A stretch of DNA of 64,000 nucleotides from Gibbula magus (GCA_936450465.1 OW388303.1:8401021-8465020); one strand, 5' to 3'; counted from the first letter of the stretch, positions 33,873 through 46,509 are shown. The notes: a model not told the origin generated them from the letters alone. Program-made: numbers and translations.

Positions 33873-34479
33873 GAAAAGAAATATATATATACTGTTTATA
33901 CTGTTTGCAGAATGTAATATCACAAAAGAGCATTTACTTTTTAAAAATAAAACCCTTCTTTATATTCGCATTAATGGATGATATCTTATTTCGAGTAACC
34001 TAATTCATAATACAAATATACAATTTGTCTGAGTACATTATGATATTTCTAGCTACTCTACTACTGTAATCACGAGGTACAACATAGTTAAACAGATGAT
34101 TTTATTTGATGTGACGATATCTCCTAAAATTCTTCTTTACTATGTATGCTAAATGTTGAGTCGTCACTCATATGTATGTCCATGCATGTACATGACTACA
34201 TAAAATACAGCTATATTCTGAATGTCTATATCGTACTATGAGTGCCTGAATATAAGTATCTTCCGGACGATAACGAGGAATATAACGATATTCTGACACG
34301 AGCGACGTAAATATAGCATGACATAGACATCTATATTACGTTATCTACTGTTGCTTGGTGAAGTGTTCCATGTTTCACATATTCCAGAAATATCATAAGT
34401 AATTTGAATTTGGATGTTACCATTACATTAGGCCTATGACATCTATGAACTACGTTGTGTTCTCATGTTTACGTAACCC

Positions 34480-34534
34480 CTGATCCAGGGTATCATAGCC
34501 CGATGAAATTATGTAAAGAATAGTGTTCGAGTCA
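34480..34534 (-). pseudogene. Possible terminal exon of unit A, acceptor lost
   Basis: Corresponds to 47960-47977 and 61976-61993. Here the sequence reads ctttacataatttcatcggg on the minus strand, so the AG acceptor seen in units B and C (ctttacag) is missing. It supports decay of the unit-A gene if the terminal exon is real. Confidence 0.2.
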
Positions 34535-34933
34535 TGTGTAAACATGCACACGTGTGAACAGATACAAACATGTTAATTAATTATATAGAAGTAACAGACA
34601 AATGATATGTATGGTAATTTGTTCATGTTATATCTCAAAACGTATCTAAGATATACCCTGCCCCTTCATCAAGTGAATATGGTAATAGTTGTTGTTTACT
34701 ATGAATTCCCAAACTTCAAAATCTAGAGTTCCAAGTTTATTAAATTCACAAAATCTATTCTAACCAAAGAGCCTTAAATAATAGGACAAAAAAAGACAAA
34801 AAACAAGTTTATGTAATTATAGCCTTCTTAAAGGAATTGAAGGAAGTTTTCTGTCTTGATTTTTGTCTTATCAAAATATTTAACATCGCACATCACAACT
34901 GAAATCATCACGGTGTTGAACGAGTATACTTAC

Positions 34934-35249
34934 AGTGCCATTACATCCAATTACCACTATATCCTGTCGTTGCTTACTGAAGGTGGTGATGTAAATCAGA
35001 ACTGGCTGGCATTGATTTCCTTCGGAATCTATCCGTGATATTGTTAAATTGCATGATGTGACCCAAGACCCAGAGAAGACTGAGCCTATGATGACCCCAG
35101 TGCTGTTTCTCGGGCACTCCCTCCTTACAAGACCGATGTCGACATTCGCTGTTGACACGTCTGTAGTTCTAGACGTGTTAATAGCTAAATTTAATGGATC
35201 TCTATCTGACGTGATCTTGATAACAAATGGTTGGTTTGGCTGAATTTGT
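34934..35249 (-). CDS. Array gene exon 2: secreted 4-Cys, N-glycosylated domain (unit A)
   Basis: Minus strand, 316 nt. The acceptor is pyrimidine-rich (ctgcttccgcttccag) and the donor is consensus gtaagt after GGC ACT. One nt completes the previous codon, then 105 codons are open: QIQPNQPFVIKITSDRDPLN, then LVRRECPRNSTGVIIGSVFS, GSWVTSCNLTISRIDSEGNQ and CQPVLIYITTF, ending VVIGCNGT. There are four Cys and four N-x-S/T sequons (NTS, NST, NLT, NGT), as in a secreted or cell-surface domain. The acceptor phase fits exon 1 (two nt left over). Family unknown; an Ig-like fold is possible from size and alternating strands but not shown. This is the only intact exon 2 in the window. Its paired exon 1 at 47.1 kb is broken, so the gene may be dead. 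Confidence 0.6.
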
Positions 35250-35614
35250 CTGGAAGCGGAAGCAGATATGTATCGCTATTTAACGTACGATGTAATCATA
35301 TAAAGAGTAAACAAATAAAAATAAACCTATATAGATAAGCATACACATTCGGTCGTGAGCATAGAAAGCTTCTCACCCCGGCAAGTGTGTCAAGTGGCTT
35401 TCACAAAATTACATAATATTATACAATAACATGATTATTAAAAATAATTAGGCTTTCAAAGTCGTATGGTAAACTCCGAAAGTAATATTTTTCACATTTA
35501 TATTTCATTCAATTAGCATTAGATACGAATACTTCGGGATCAAACATTAAATGACGTCACACATGTCACAAAATCATTGCTAAGCTATATGTACACACAC
35601 ACATATGTGCACAC

Positions 35615-35616
<2 letters not shown>

Positions 35617-35662
<46 letters not shown>
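35617..35662. repeat. (TA)n microsatellite, unit A
   Basis: Uninterrupted TA repeats of about 23 units. The matching tract in unit B is only about 7 units (48947-48960) and in C about 5 (62929-62938), so it is length-variable between sister units. Confidence 0.95.
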
Positions 35663-35663
<1 letters not shown>

Positions 35664-36119
35664 CCCTGGTTTTCACCATACAGGTACCCTGCAGACTCAT
35701 ACATCATTAAAGATTATTGGCATTGCTTTAACTAGAAAATATTACACATAATGTGTCAGACATCTGCAGTGTACTGACAATTAGAGAAGTAAATGGTGTT
35801 TGGGTGAGTATAAACGGAAACATAGATTAATTCGTTGAAAGTTTCAAATACATTCACTTTTGTTTAGAAAACAAACAGATTTTAGAGGTGATAAAGTAAT
35901 GCTTAATATTTAGGTGACTTCATATCACAGCTTAGTAATAGGTAATATCGAACATGAAGTTAATTGTGTGTATTCACTAGACACAGGCAGTAACAAAATG
36001 AAGTTCATAAAGAACTATAAATCTCCCTTTTTGGGGGGAAATGTTGTTCATTATGCTTATCGATTTAGTAGACACTGTATTGTATTGGAACATACCTTAG
36101 ATTACACATGACATCAATG

Positions 36120-37140
36120 TGTTCCACCAACTGAAGGCACTGAAGTGTGAATATATTGTATGTGAATTCCGACACATTGATAATGATTGGTTTTGCATCA
36201 AACCATTACTTCAAATAAATCATAATATGCCATCAGCACATAACAGAAAATTTACAACTAACATGTGACATGTGGTATTCCAACTTCCTGTCATTGACTG
36301 AACAAAGCTGATTAGAAAGAATAGTTCATACAAGATGATAGATTTACCAATATGAATGACATGTTGTTCACTGTAGCCATTAATTCAATAAGTATTCTAT
36401 TAACTATATCGACTGATCTTTCCATACGACTTGACTTGACTATTTCGTGATTAGCACCGAAGTGTGAAGGAATTGTTCATGATTTCCATGAGCTGGCTAC
36501 ACACAGTGCATGGATAGTGTATATGTATTAAATGGCTTATCACTTCAATGATTTTAGGAGGAAAAGGTCAAAGGGGACAACATATATCATCAAACAAAAT
36601 TAATGATCAAAAGGGCAATAGAACGAATATGCGATATCAACTCTTCATTATGTTAAACAATTGAAATGTATTGAATATCAAACATAATGTTAGATTCTCT
36701 ATAGCTGATCAGTCTATACTATGAGACAGTAACAATGCAACATACATGTATGCATGTTTGAAACCGTTTTCAAAACAAGGAAATACAGTATAAAGATAAA
36801 TTGTAAAAGCATAAAAGAAGAAATTGTCATTATCTCAACTCAATCAAGGTATCAATGCCCTAGAGCCACACATAAAATTTGATAATCTTGTTTAAAACAG
36901 CTTCTTCTGGGTAGAGCTTCCCATTTGGAGATACATGTAACGTCAACATTGTCCAAAAACTCGGAACAAGGGCAGTAACTTTGGACAAAATAATCGTGCA
37001 ATTGAAACTCCAAAAAGGTATTGATGCCTTCAAGCCATACACCAAATCTGGTTATCCTCTCTTAAACGGTTTCTAGTAAAAGTTATTGATAATAAACACT
37101 GGAAACAGACTAGAGTTAGCTACCGATTTTACTAAAGTAC
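36120..37140. other. Unit A intron/intergenic DNA, no exon recognised
   Basis: Near-identical to 49.40-50.45 kb. It contains only short frames without splice signals. If the array gene model is right this is intron 1. Confidence 0.4.
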
Positions 37141-37161
37141 TTGATTGACAAGAATACACTT

Positions 37162-37163
<2 letters not shown>

Positions 37164-37217
<54 letters not shown>
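37164..37217. repeat. (TA)n microsatellite, unit A only
   Basis: About 27 TA units. The same site in unit B (50461-50478) reads 'tagatagtgtatatatctat' and is not expanded. Confidence 0.95.
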
Positions 37218-37220
<3 letters not shown>

Positions 37221-37902
37221 GGACAACTGACTTTCAAGATGACAATGACCTCTTGACCTTAGACTTCACACAATTAGATCGTCACAAGTTATCCAGGGAG
37301 AGAACTATGCGATACAGCAACCAATCTGTAATCGTTTAGGTTCAACAGTTTGGTAATCAATAACAAGCTTTGGAGGAGCTATCCTGCTTCGCTGAAACAG
37401 GGGATATAATGATACTTGGATGCACTTCCATTGTAATATTGATCTCCAAATAAGTATTTTACATATGAAGAATATTTCGCATTCTTTCTGCTATGAGGAC
37501 ATGGATGATATTTCAAATTTGTATATTACAAAATATGATGATTTGATGTCTGAATGATATCTTTAATCTCTCATTTAGAAACCAAATAAATCTTTTACTT
37601 AAATTTTGAAGTGCGTTAACACAATTCGTTCTGTGATATATATTATATAGAAACAACTTTCAGGTTTTCGGAGGTGATGATTCTTTCAAATGACGTAACC
37701 ATGGAAATAACGTCACACTCGTTAGAGGCGGGGATGTCACATTGACAAGCAGCACCACTAGCGAAACCTTCGGAAATGCTTTCAGGTTCTCTAATGACTG
37801 GTGTTTTTCTGTCATATAATGATTATTTTGTGACTCTTTTCCTTATGTCTCAGTTAAATCGAAGCTAATACTTTAATACTTCTATTTTATGTACGGGAAC
37901 CG

Positions 37903-38172
37903 TCAGCCTTGCAATGCAGAATGTATCATGCCACAAGGATAGCGACCACGGAAACCATATAGCCAGCGTGCAGTACCATCTTTAACATTTACATTGGTAT
38001 TTAACAAACGGCAATATCCATCGTTAAAACGAGTCAAAGACACCAGGGCGTTTTGCCCTATATAATCGCGCATACGAACTATTTCTTGTCTTGAAAGAGA
38101 AGACAACATATACACACCAATTATCCTTGGTTGTTCTTCATTGTGTCTGTACATATGTATATTACGTAACAT
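37903..38172 (-). other. Conserved unit ORF, possible exon (unit A)
   Basis: Minus-strand frame of 89 codons, MLRNIHMYRHNEEQPRIIGV ... RQEIVRMRDYIGQNALVSLT ... GTARWLYGFRGRYPCGMIHS. It has an internal acceptor-like site (gttgtcttctctttcaag). The unit B copy (51222-51455) has two replacements and a stop replacing the Tyr in RGRYPC, so there is no sign of constraint between A and B. It looks protein-like but I recognise no family. It may be an exon of the array gene or an old element. Confidence 0.25.
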
Positions 38173-39100
38173 TCAACACTTATAGACTCTTGTATGTCCA
38201 TGTATTGGTATTGTCAAAGAAACTAGAACAATCGCAAGTTCATTTTCCTTTCACCTTGAGTATTGACAAGTCAGTCCACAGAAGTGAACACGCGAGTTGT
38301 TCATATTATCTGAGGGCAGATCAATTCTCAATCAACACGAGAGTAACACATGTTTTTGGACAAATGAATGGTTTTTGTCCTTTTCTGTTATTGAAATGGT
38401 CCAATCGGATGCGGCCTTGTGAAATAATAATAAGACCGCCCAAAAGACAACACGAAAGGTTTGAATGAAAATAACTTTATCAGTAAAGGACACCAGCCTA
38501 CCCCAGGTTACATTATTGGGCAGTCAAACGAGTGCAAATCAAATGTCAACAAAATCATTACAATAATATGTAAATAGCATTGTAATGTAAATATCAAAAC
38601 ACAGTCAACTCACAGATCTAACCAGCTGTTTATGAAGTTTCCTATGATAAAGCAATATTAAGATGTCATGCAGTATATTCTTTATAGATAATTTCTTTCT
38701 GTATGGCGCACCATTGTATACCGAATACTTCTGCGCTAAATAGCAGCACTAACCCCGAAGCAATATTCAGGATTACATGTTTACATTTACTCGCATTTCG
38801 GAAAATACTGACTATTCTAAATACTATCGTAGAGCCTAATATTCAAATGAATCCTCAAAGATTGGACATTATGTTGTCTGCAATGTACAACGTTCAATCA
38901 TGTTCTGTTTCATATGCAATTGCATCTCTTCTGTTGCTCTCCATGGGAATTGACCGATTACCGTTTTTTGTCATTTGATCTTTTCCTAAGTGGTAACAAT
39001 GTATTTTGAAACAGGCTTATCAGTAAGGTCGTAATCAACCCATGAGTTGGACCCCAACTGCTTCTAGTGTAATGGTGAGTAGATCGAGGATCGAGTTCAA

Positions 39101-39120
39101 ATAAAAAAAAAAAAAAAAAA
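39101..39120. repeat. Poly-A run, unit A
   Basis: An A-run of about 18 at the end of a degraded stretch. In unit B the same place reads 'agaaaaaagaaaaattcgg'. It may be a retroposition scar or slippage. Confidence 0.6.
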
Positions 39121-39426
39121 TTCGGTTATTAAAAAAAACAATTATTCCACCTGATTGTCGTCCCCATTATAGTGTGAGATTTGCCTATGATGTATTTTCA
39201 TAAGATCAATCTCTTGTCAAATATTTACGTTATGTATGGTAATAATAGTAATAACTGATATACACAATATACACAAAATATTTTGTCATCCAGGTCACAA
39301 GGTTACAATTGGTTTAAAGGTCAATGTATTCAGTATAAAAATCACTTAAACTTTATATTTGTTTATAAAATCCATTACCAAGATAGTATTGTCAGTTGGT
39401 CTTAATAGCAGGAAGTGTACATCAAA

Positions 39427-39615
39427 ATGGTACATGCTAGTTTACTTTTAACCGTAGGTTTTGTTTATAGCCCTTTCATTGTGTCACATCTCATTATCTA
39501 TTTCTGCCATCAAAACAATGCTGAAACTATGAAATATGACGTCGTCAGAAATCATCAAGGTGAAGCAGATTTTCAGGTTCAACATCAAATTAATATTTCG
39601 ACCACAGAAGCATAA
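39427..39615 (+). other. Small ORF identical in units A and B (62 aa)
   Basis: ATG in a good context (aaaATGG) opens MVHASLLLTVGFVYSPFIVS, HLIIYFCHQNN..., a hydrophobic N terminus like a signal or membrane segment. It ends INISTTEA and a stop. Units A and B differ at one synonymous base over 189 nt (partner 52658-52846). One difference is too few to prove constraint. No homology recognised. Confidence 0.25.
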
Positions 39616-39897
39616 AATCAACAGAATAATTTGTTTGTGTTCAGGGTAATATCAATCATCCCTCATCTCCTTTCAGACAAGTGTTGTACAACCACTCGTG
39701 GCTGCGCAATTACAGGGTTTACCCGACGATGAGTGAGAATACACAATACATTTTATGTCAATGAAAACAAAACACACAGTCCAATAAAGATCAGAATAAT
39801 AGAACACTAATCACATGATGGCTGTGAACAAACAACAGTTTCATATAAAGGTTCCATATCCCTCAAAGCGATATATGGATTTACTGCAAGCAAGGTA

Positions 39898-40260
39898 TAT
39901 AATAATAATTGATAGTTTTCATATAGCGCACAAATCTCCACATTGTTGACTCAGGGCGCTTCTAAACATTATTGCCCTGGTCTAAACTAAGCTGCCGCCA
40001 AGCGCTTAAATGTCACCTCCTCCACATCTTACACCTGGTACCCATTTACTGCAGGGTGAACAGAGACACACGTTGAATAAAGTCACTTACCCAGGGTGAC
40101 ACCATAAGTCTTTCCACTCATGTCTCAGTGTGGGGCAGGGAATCACCCTTCAAACTCTCAGTTAATTCAGCAGTGAAGCGGGTAACCCACCCATGCGGCA
40201 AGCCGTGCCAACTGTTGCTGAACTGATAGCGGTCGACTGAGCTATGCACAGGACCACGTG
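39898..40260 (-). mobile_element. SINE type 2, unit A copy
   Basis: Minus strand: tRNA-like start (tgcatagctcagtcgaccgc), body with 'accctgggtaagtgacttta' and 'cctgcagtaaatgggtacc', then a LINE-like 3' end 'gtgcgctatatgaaaac' and an (att)n tail at the low-coordinate end. The same copy is in unit B (53129-53494), so it inserted before the unit duplicated. Confidence 0.8.
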
Positions 40261-40349
40261 CCACCACATGTGATGAAATACAAGTTTATGGCTTCACAAC
40301 GTGAGATGCAACGTTTCTCCATCGCCCATGGCTGCTAGTATTATTTCAG

Positions 40350-40585
40350 AGAGAAAGCCCGGAACGCCATTTGGCTATGCATTGCGTTGAAACCTGCGAG
40401 CAACGGCTGGAACTACCGAACTATGGGTGGTACTACACTGAAACTCAGTGTAGCATTGCACCCAAACCTTACTGCGTGTAGAACAGTTCTCTACTGCAGA
40501 CAAACTTGCCGCGCGCCTGGCGGGATTCGAACCATGGACCTCTTGATCCGAAGCTGAACGCGCTAACCACTGCACTGTCCCGCCC
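40350..40585 (-). mobile_element. SINE type 1 (3'-truncated), unit A copy
   Basis: Same family as 10.64 and 21.84 kb: head gcgggacagtgcagtggtta, B box ggttcgaatcc, body with 'ggtttgggtgcaatgctaca'. The 3' end stops near 'tttctctctg' without the usual cctcacc end. Shared with unit B. Confidence 0.85.
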
Positions 40586-41010
40586 TGACACACACGAATT
40601 AAAATAAATTATTACATATTCTCCTTATTAAGTATCTTTCCACAATGTAAATAGTCGCAAGCTTGATAGAGCTCAGACTTTGCTTGATATCGCAATGCCC
40701 CTGGCAGTAGGTCATGCTGCCATTACCAATTTTGGATAAATTGCACTATGTATCAATATTGAAAACATGGCTCGATAGGGCTTTAGTTATGATTACTCTA
40801 CTTAGGTGCTGAAATTGCTTCCATAATTCAGGTCACCAGACCATCCGAGTGCAAGAGTTCCTGTGTTATAGCAGTTATGTATGTCAAATCGGTTTAACAA
40901 ATTGTCGACATCACTACAACAGTAAGTTTCCAATTTTCAATACTGTGTTTATATATTTTGAAACTGAAACCAATTCCATGCACCTTCCTGCTCTAATCTA
41001 AATAACTTTA

Positions 41011-42656
41011 ACGTGTGGTTGCGAGTCGTCTCAGGGAGCACATGTCCAGTCATCACCACTGCAATCAGCGTATCGTGCTGTTCACAGAACAGAAACAGCT
41101 CTTATTAAGTTACATAATGACAATCTCCGAGCTGTGGGCAGTGGTGGCGCTCCTTGTACTCCTTGACCTGTACGCAGCGTTTCATATCACTCTCTTCTTC
41201 GGAGTCTGAAGTATGGGGTACCGTGCCGTCTGAAGTATAGGGTTCCGCAGGGGTCAGTTTTTGGCCCAATACTTTTCAACATATACACGTCACCTCTTGG
41301 GGATGTTATTAGAGCTTTCAACCTGATCTTCCACCCGTTCGCAGATGATACCCAGCTATATCTCTGCTTCAGACCCTGTGATGCATCCTCTGTCCTGAAC
41401 ACCTTCACAGCACTTGAGACATGTATCGGGGCAATCGAGTCATGGATGAGTTCACATTATTTGAAGCTGAACGGAGATAAAACAGAGCTTCTTGTTATCA
41501 CACCCAGTCGGATATCGAGATCACTTTCACTTCCCAACATTGTTCCTAGCAGCCACATCAGAAACCTTGGGGTGTTGTTTGATACAACATTGGCATTTGG
41601 GTCACATATCAAGGCAGTCTGCAGGACGTCATACTTTCACATACGGAATATCAGTATGATCAGCAAATACATCACTGAAGAAGTAGCAATGAAATTAATC
41701 GATGCCTATGTGGTATCGCGAATGCACCATGACCACATCACACCCGTTTTGCAGAAATTACATTGGCTTCCCGTTCAAAATCGAATTCAGTTCAAACTCT
41801 TGCTCTTAGTTAGTAAATGTCTAAATGAACAAGCTTCGGATTATCTACAAGCCCTGATTCACACCTATCAACCAGCAAGATGCCTGAGACCTTCCGACAG
41901 TAACCTCCTAAAAATTCTTTCATCCAGAACTCATACATTTGGTGATCGCGCATTTCAAGTTGCCGGCCCTTCTCTCTGGAATCAGCTGCCTCAAAACCTT
42001 AGAGACTTAGATGAACTTCCTCGATTTAAATCTGGACTTAAAGGTACATCCATTGTGTTGTTGGGTGTCAAATATGCCAAACGTTATAAATGGTCTTACT
42101 TTATCGGGAAGTACCAACTGTTACCGAACACTACCATTTTGATGATACTCGACTAAGTATATTGACGATCTGAGGGTAAAAGTGTCGATTTCTGATCGAA
42201 AACCGGACAATGCACCGCTTGTGGCGCGCGCCAATGAGTCAAACGTAATTTTGGAATTGTTTTAAAACCAAATAAAATAACAAATTTGGGTTGATAATGT
42301 TAAATAGGTCATATAACTACTGTGCATGTAAATAGGACATGCACTTTTGGTTTCTGCACATGCATAATTGATGTTACTCGATTTTAATTGGAAACTAGTA
42401 ATTATGATATATTTACCAATTGGGGATGAATATGCAAGCTGAGTGAATTTGTTTGTATTGTAAGCAGGACATTTGGTTTGTTGGAACGTATTAAAGCCAA
42501 ATAAATTTTTATCAAACACAATGGATGCACCTTTAAGACACACGTATTCTCAACTGAGTTTGATTGACTACCTGACATCTTCATGTGTTCATCACAGCGC
42601 TTCAGAGCAGTTTTCTGGTTTTGGCCCTATATAAATATTTTTATGATGATGATGAT
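41011..42656 (+). mobile_element. L2/CR1-like LINE, 5'-truncated, unit A
   Basis: Plus-strand RT remnants: [24 protein letters not shown] sequence across a frameshift and [11 protein letters not shown]. Then a 200-codon frame (41446-42156) with [13 protein letters not shown], the tail domain [18 protein letters not shown] and [20 protein letters not shown]. It ends in 'ggccctatataaatattttt' and (atg)n. About 100 bp of the palm present in unit B is missing here. A MITE interrupts it at 42042. 5'-truncated and dead. Confidence 0.88.
42042..42532. mobile_element. 491-bp MITE with TTAA target duplication (unit A only)
   Basis: It starts AGGTACATCC and ends GGATGCACCT (near-perfect inverted ends, extending to ccattgtgtt) and is flanked by TTAA at 42038-42041 and 42533-42536. 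Unit B has no insert at the matching place in its LINE (near 55390), which reads 'ggactttagacaca'. TTAA targeting is typical of piggyBac-type elements. The related old copy is at 4.85-5.29 kb. Non-coding. Confidence 0.92.
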
Positions 42657-42984
42657 ATATGTAAACGTTGCTTGAAAGAATATCAATGACGAGACATGAC
42701 ACAAATTTTAAAAAATTAATTTTGATTTCAGACAATAATGTTAAGAAAATTTGTTTCTTTAAATAGCAATCATATTATTGAAACATTTAATTAATTTATA
42801 CCAGCTTATTAATCTAATACAGTACCTGCTGTCTTAAATGTTAATGATTGTGATTAAATCCACGAGTTCACATTCCCCGTGATATTTCATGTTACTGTTC
42901 AGTCTGCAGTAAGTCAACACTTATGTTTCTGAACTTCATTGCCCTTCGTTTGACAATAACAGTATTTTGGACTAATTTGGGCTA

Positions 42985-43060
42985 ATTAAGTGAGTGAGTC
43001 AGTTATTGTTTCACGCCGCATCGGCAGTATCTCAGCCGTTAGCGGCGAATTGGGCTAATT
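42985..43060 (+). repeat. 'gtgagtgag ... cggcg' common repeat fragment, unit A
   Basis: The sequence 'agtgagtgagtcagttattg', 'tttcacgccgcatcggcagt', 'atctcagccgttagcggcg' resembles a very abundant short repeat I associate with gastropod genomes. The unit B copy is at 55838-55905. Confidence 0.5.
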
Positions 43061-43345
43061 AAAGTATGAGCAAAATTGTAAAAAGGTTTTGATAAGAACC
43101 AACTCGTTTTACATTTTTAAAAATACATCCTTGACAACTACATTGCAAATCGTGCCTTTAGGCACACACAAATGAAAATATGACCATATATTAGCATATA
43201 AAAGGAAATAGGAGAAAGTAGGTGACCCAACATGGAACATTACCAATCATTAAAAAAAACAATTTGCAGACGGCCAGACGCAGTATGCCAGTTCATGCCA
43301 TAAATACATCAGGACTGATGAACTAAATTGTAAAAAGGCGATTCA

Positions 43346-43540
43346 TCACCAAAATGCATATTCCTTGGCTGCTGAATTAGATTTTCCTACGTTACATTTC
43401 TTAAATTGTGTATGCTGTCGAATTTCCATGTGAACAAACTGATCTTCCTTTGACGTTATATCCAGCAAATGTACAAGTGTAAATACATAATACGTTCCAG
43501 ACACGACTGAAGACGTGATTCTGGAATCCTTCCTCCTCAT
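43346..43540 (-). other. Conserved unit ORF (64 aa), unit A
   Basis: Minus frame MRRKDSRITSSVVSGTYYVF ... EDQFVHMEIRQHTQFKKC. The unit B copy (56198-56392) is also open, with three amino-acid replacements (Y/D, T/A, H/I) and one silent change. Splice sites are weak. No recognised family. Low support as a gene. Confidence 0.2.
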
Positions 43541-44708
43541 TGCGTGATAAAATATTCATTATTATCACGTCAACAGCTTCGGCGTTTAGGAACTATTTTC
43601 GCCAGGTATCCATGTTTCAGCACTGTCCCGAATCCTACGGAAATTGTCACTACCTTAAGTGAAATATTGGGCCCAAAGTTCTACACTAATATCAACATGA
43701 ATCACTATAGCCTTACACAGTATTCCACATTCTTATACATGGAATATGTTAAAGCAAAACAATATATTGACTTGAAATCTTATCTTATCTTGAAACCGTA
43801 TTACAAATTCCTTATCATTCCTCCTTTAAAAGTTAGCTAATGAAAATGCGCCTTCTTTGTTGAAGGCATTGATTTTTTATGTTGTTCGAAGGGAAAATAT
43901 TTAACAGAAAACATTGTTGTCAACTGTGTCATTATTATCTTTCTATTCCACAGTTCCTGTTATTCATTGCATTTACTTCATTGATCCCAAACAAATGATC
44001 ATCGAAATAATGCCAGCATGATGGGACCAACATGAAACCGTTATCAATACCGAACCGAAATATACACTTATATCGACGATGAGAAGTTAGAGTGCCTTTT
44101 ATTTACTCCTACATGTTCATTCACACCCAGGAAGTAGACCTAGGTTCAGAAAGATTAGAAAAGTTCAGAAAGACATACCGCCAACACATAGTATTGTAGT
44201 GCCAAATAGGTATCCCATCGATAGCGTCAATGAATATCGAGTTGACCAAAGTGTTGTCCCATCAAAACAACCAATGGACGCCTAGCTCACAAGTGTCATC
44301 CCATCAAAACAACCAATGGACTCCAAGCTCACAAGTCTTATCTCAGCAATACAGCCAATGAAAACCTAGCTTGCACGTGTTATCTTTTGTTTATAACTTT
44401 ATTCATTTTTGTTCATGTTCATACACATTCAAACATGTAACATGTGTTATCATTCTATCAATGTCACATGTAGTTCATTCGTGTTATCCAATCAAACAAC
44501 ACTTATGTCACACGTTACATCCAATCAATAAAACAAATTAACAGGTAGTTCATTGAGTTGGCATGTGTTTCTATATCACATTCCTGTACTTTAGTATTGC
44601 AGTATTATGAAGCTATATCGGCCTACACGTAAGACATGTTTGCATATATGTACAACAGTCAGTGAACTTAAATGGAAACTTTGATGAGCAAATGCAGCTG
44701 TAAACTAA

Positions 44709-44900
44709 TTATAGAACTAACCATTTGGTGTTGAAAATAGGAATCTCGCCACTGCAATATGTGTACAGCCAAAATGGAGTGACATATATTATTGACAAAT
44801 GGTCTATGATATTATGCATAGCATGTGGAGATCCTGTGATAATTCTGTAATCATCTATTCCATTTAAAAGTAGTATCACGCATACGGGGTGGGCATTCAT
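44709..44900 (-). other. Conserved unit ORF (63 aa), unit A
   Basis: Minus frame MNAHPVCVILLLNGIDDYRI ... PFWLYTYCSGEIPIF. In unit B (57472-57765) it is open and longer because the stop is changed, with six replacements. This looks like drift of a chance frame, and I make no functional call. Confidence 0.15.
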
Positions 44901-46439
44901 CAGATGTTGGTCTCATATCAGACTGTTGATTCATGATGCAATCACTTTAGCTATGAACCTCTGAGAAACATCTATCTCTTCTGCTCCTGCAGTAATAACA
45001 CTAAACCGTAATCATTGCATTACAAAAAATCACCATGTCATGGAACTTTTTTTTAAATTATCGGAAGCATGACATCACAGTATTGAGTGCAGGCCTACAC
45101 ATTATTAAATACACGAAAGTTGACTTTATCTTCCCTCCTGTCACTATGACACGTTATATAAGAACCGTTACTTTATTCTCCCTCTGGCCTGAATAATAAA
45201 ACGCCAGTGAAAGTTAGATTATTACCGTCACTGAACCAATAAAGAATTTGATATTGACAACACCAGATCACCATTTTCATGAAAATCATCATTTTCTTCA
45301 GGAAGTAGGCCAAGGCAATTTTCGGTGTGTAGATAGATAAAATAATAATAGTACATTTATAACGTGCTGAATCCATGTACAGTACATGCTATAAGCGCAA
45401 ATTGTAAATGGGAATAGAACACTAGATAGAAAAAACACGACTGAACAGATAGGTTACCAGCTGTGTCTTCAACAAGACAAAAGATTCACAGTCTTTCTAG
45501 TACTGGGCCAGATTCATGACCTCCTCTAGAACACATAAAACTGCAGTGCTAAGGCATAGAAAGCAATTAAAGCAACATTATAAATTAATTGTTTCAAAGT
45601 GTGGTTTGTTCATTTTGAAGCGAAAGACTCCTGTTTATTTAGTATGCTTCTCTTCATGGTACACGGAGTAACGCATATCGAGGGGAAGATAATTATTTTA
45701 AATAAGATGGTTACTGCTAACATACGTTACAGTTTAGAAAACTACTTACATGTATATCAAATGGATACGTTAGGTAGACTATATTACCGATTCAAGACAT
45801 GCATAACTGCTGTCTGGAAGGTTAAAAAATAGTTATTTAATATGTGTCTGACTTAATTAATGATTAATTCATGCTGCATGAACTATTGTTGTGGCAAGGA
45901 CATTTTGTCAACAAATGTCTTTGTTTCCTTTTAAGATCATCACGAGCATGATTTATATTGGCACCTCATTTGTGAAGAGGTACCCATAATTACATACATC
46001 AGGGTGTAATATTTCTTTTTTATGACTTTCAAGTACACTGTTGTTGAAATCGCTTTGTTATTTTGGCCAGAATGTTTGTCATTTAACTTGAAAATTCATA
46101 CAATGTAGAAATTAGATTAATATATGATGGTATCAACATAAATAAACCTTTTAAACTTAAATTGGCTGACCTGTCTTTACCGTAGGACGTCATTAAACAA
46201 GCGAAGAAATCCGTTTTATACTAAATTATCTCGCCCAGTTCAGGAGATTCAAAACGACGATTTCTTAATACGTGGATTTCACATATATAACAAAAGATAA
46301 TGATTTAATATTTTAAATCTAGTTTAGACATGGTGTATCTCTGTTTCAGACGCCTTTATTACGGGCGGATTGATTTATCTTGCAGTTTCTTTTGCGGTTG
46401 AGTGTACATCGGGTACACTAATACATATGCATGTACTTC

Positions 46440-46443
<4 letters not shown>

Positions 46444-46505
<62 letters not shown>
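46444..46505. repeat. (TA)n microsatellite, unit A
   Basis: About 31 TA units. The same tract in unit B (59419-60093) has been split by a 545-bp insertion. Confidence 0.95.

Positions 46506-46509
<4 letters not shown>

Noticed and set aside
35914..36111. 65-codon plus ORF in unit A
   Set aside because: Unit B has a 7-nt deletion and unit C several stops in the same frame.
38703..38978. 91-codon plus ORF shared with unit B (51943-52380)
   Set aside because: The two copies share the start but B is frameshifted midway and reads a different C terminus, so no constraint.
40375..40593. ORF reading like a protein (WLARSASDQEVHGSNPARRA)
   Set aside because: It is the tRNA-derived SINE head translated; the recurring 'GSNPA' comes from the B box.
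45599..45832. 77-codon plus ORF in units A and B
   Set aside because: Five of five differences I see change amino acids; no domain or splice evidence.
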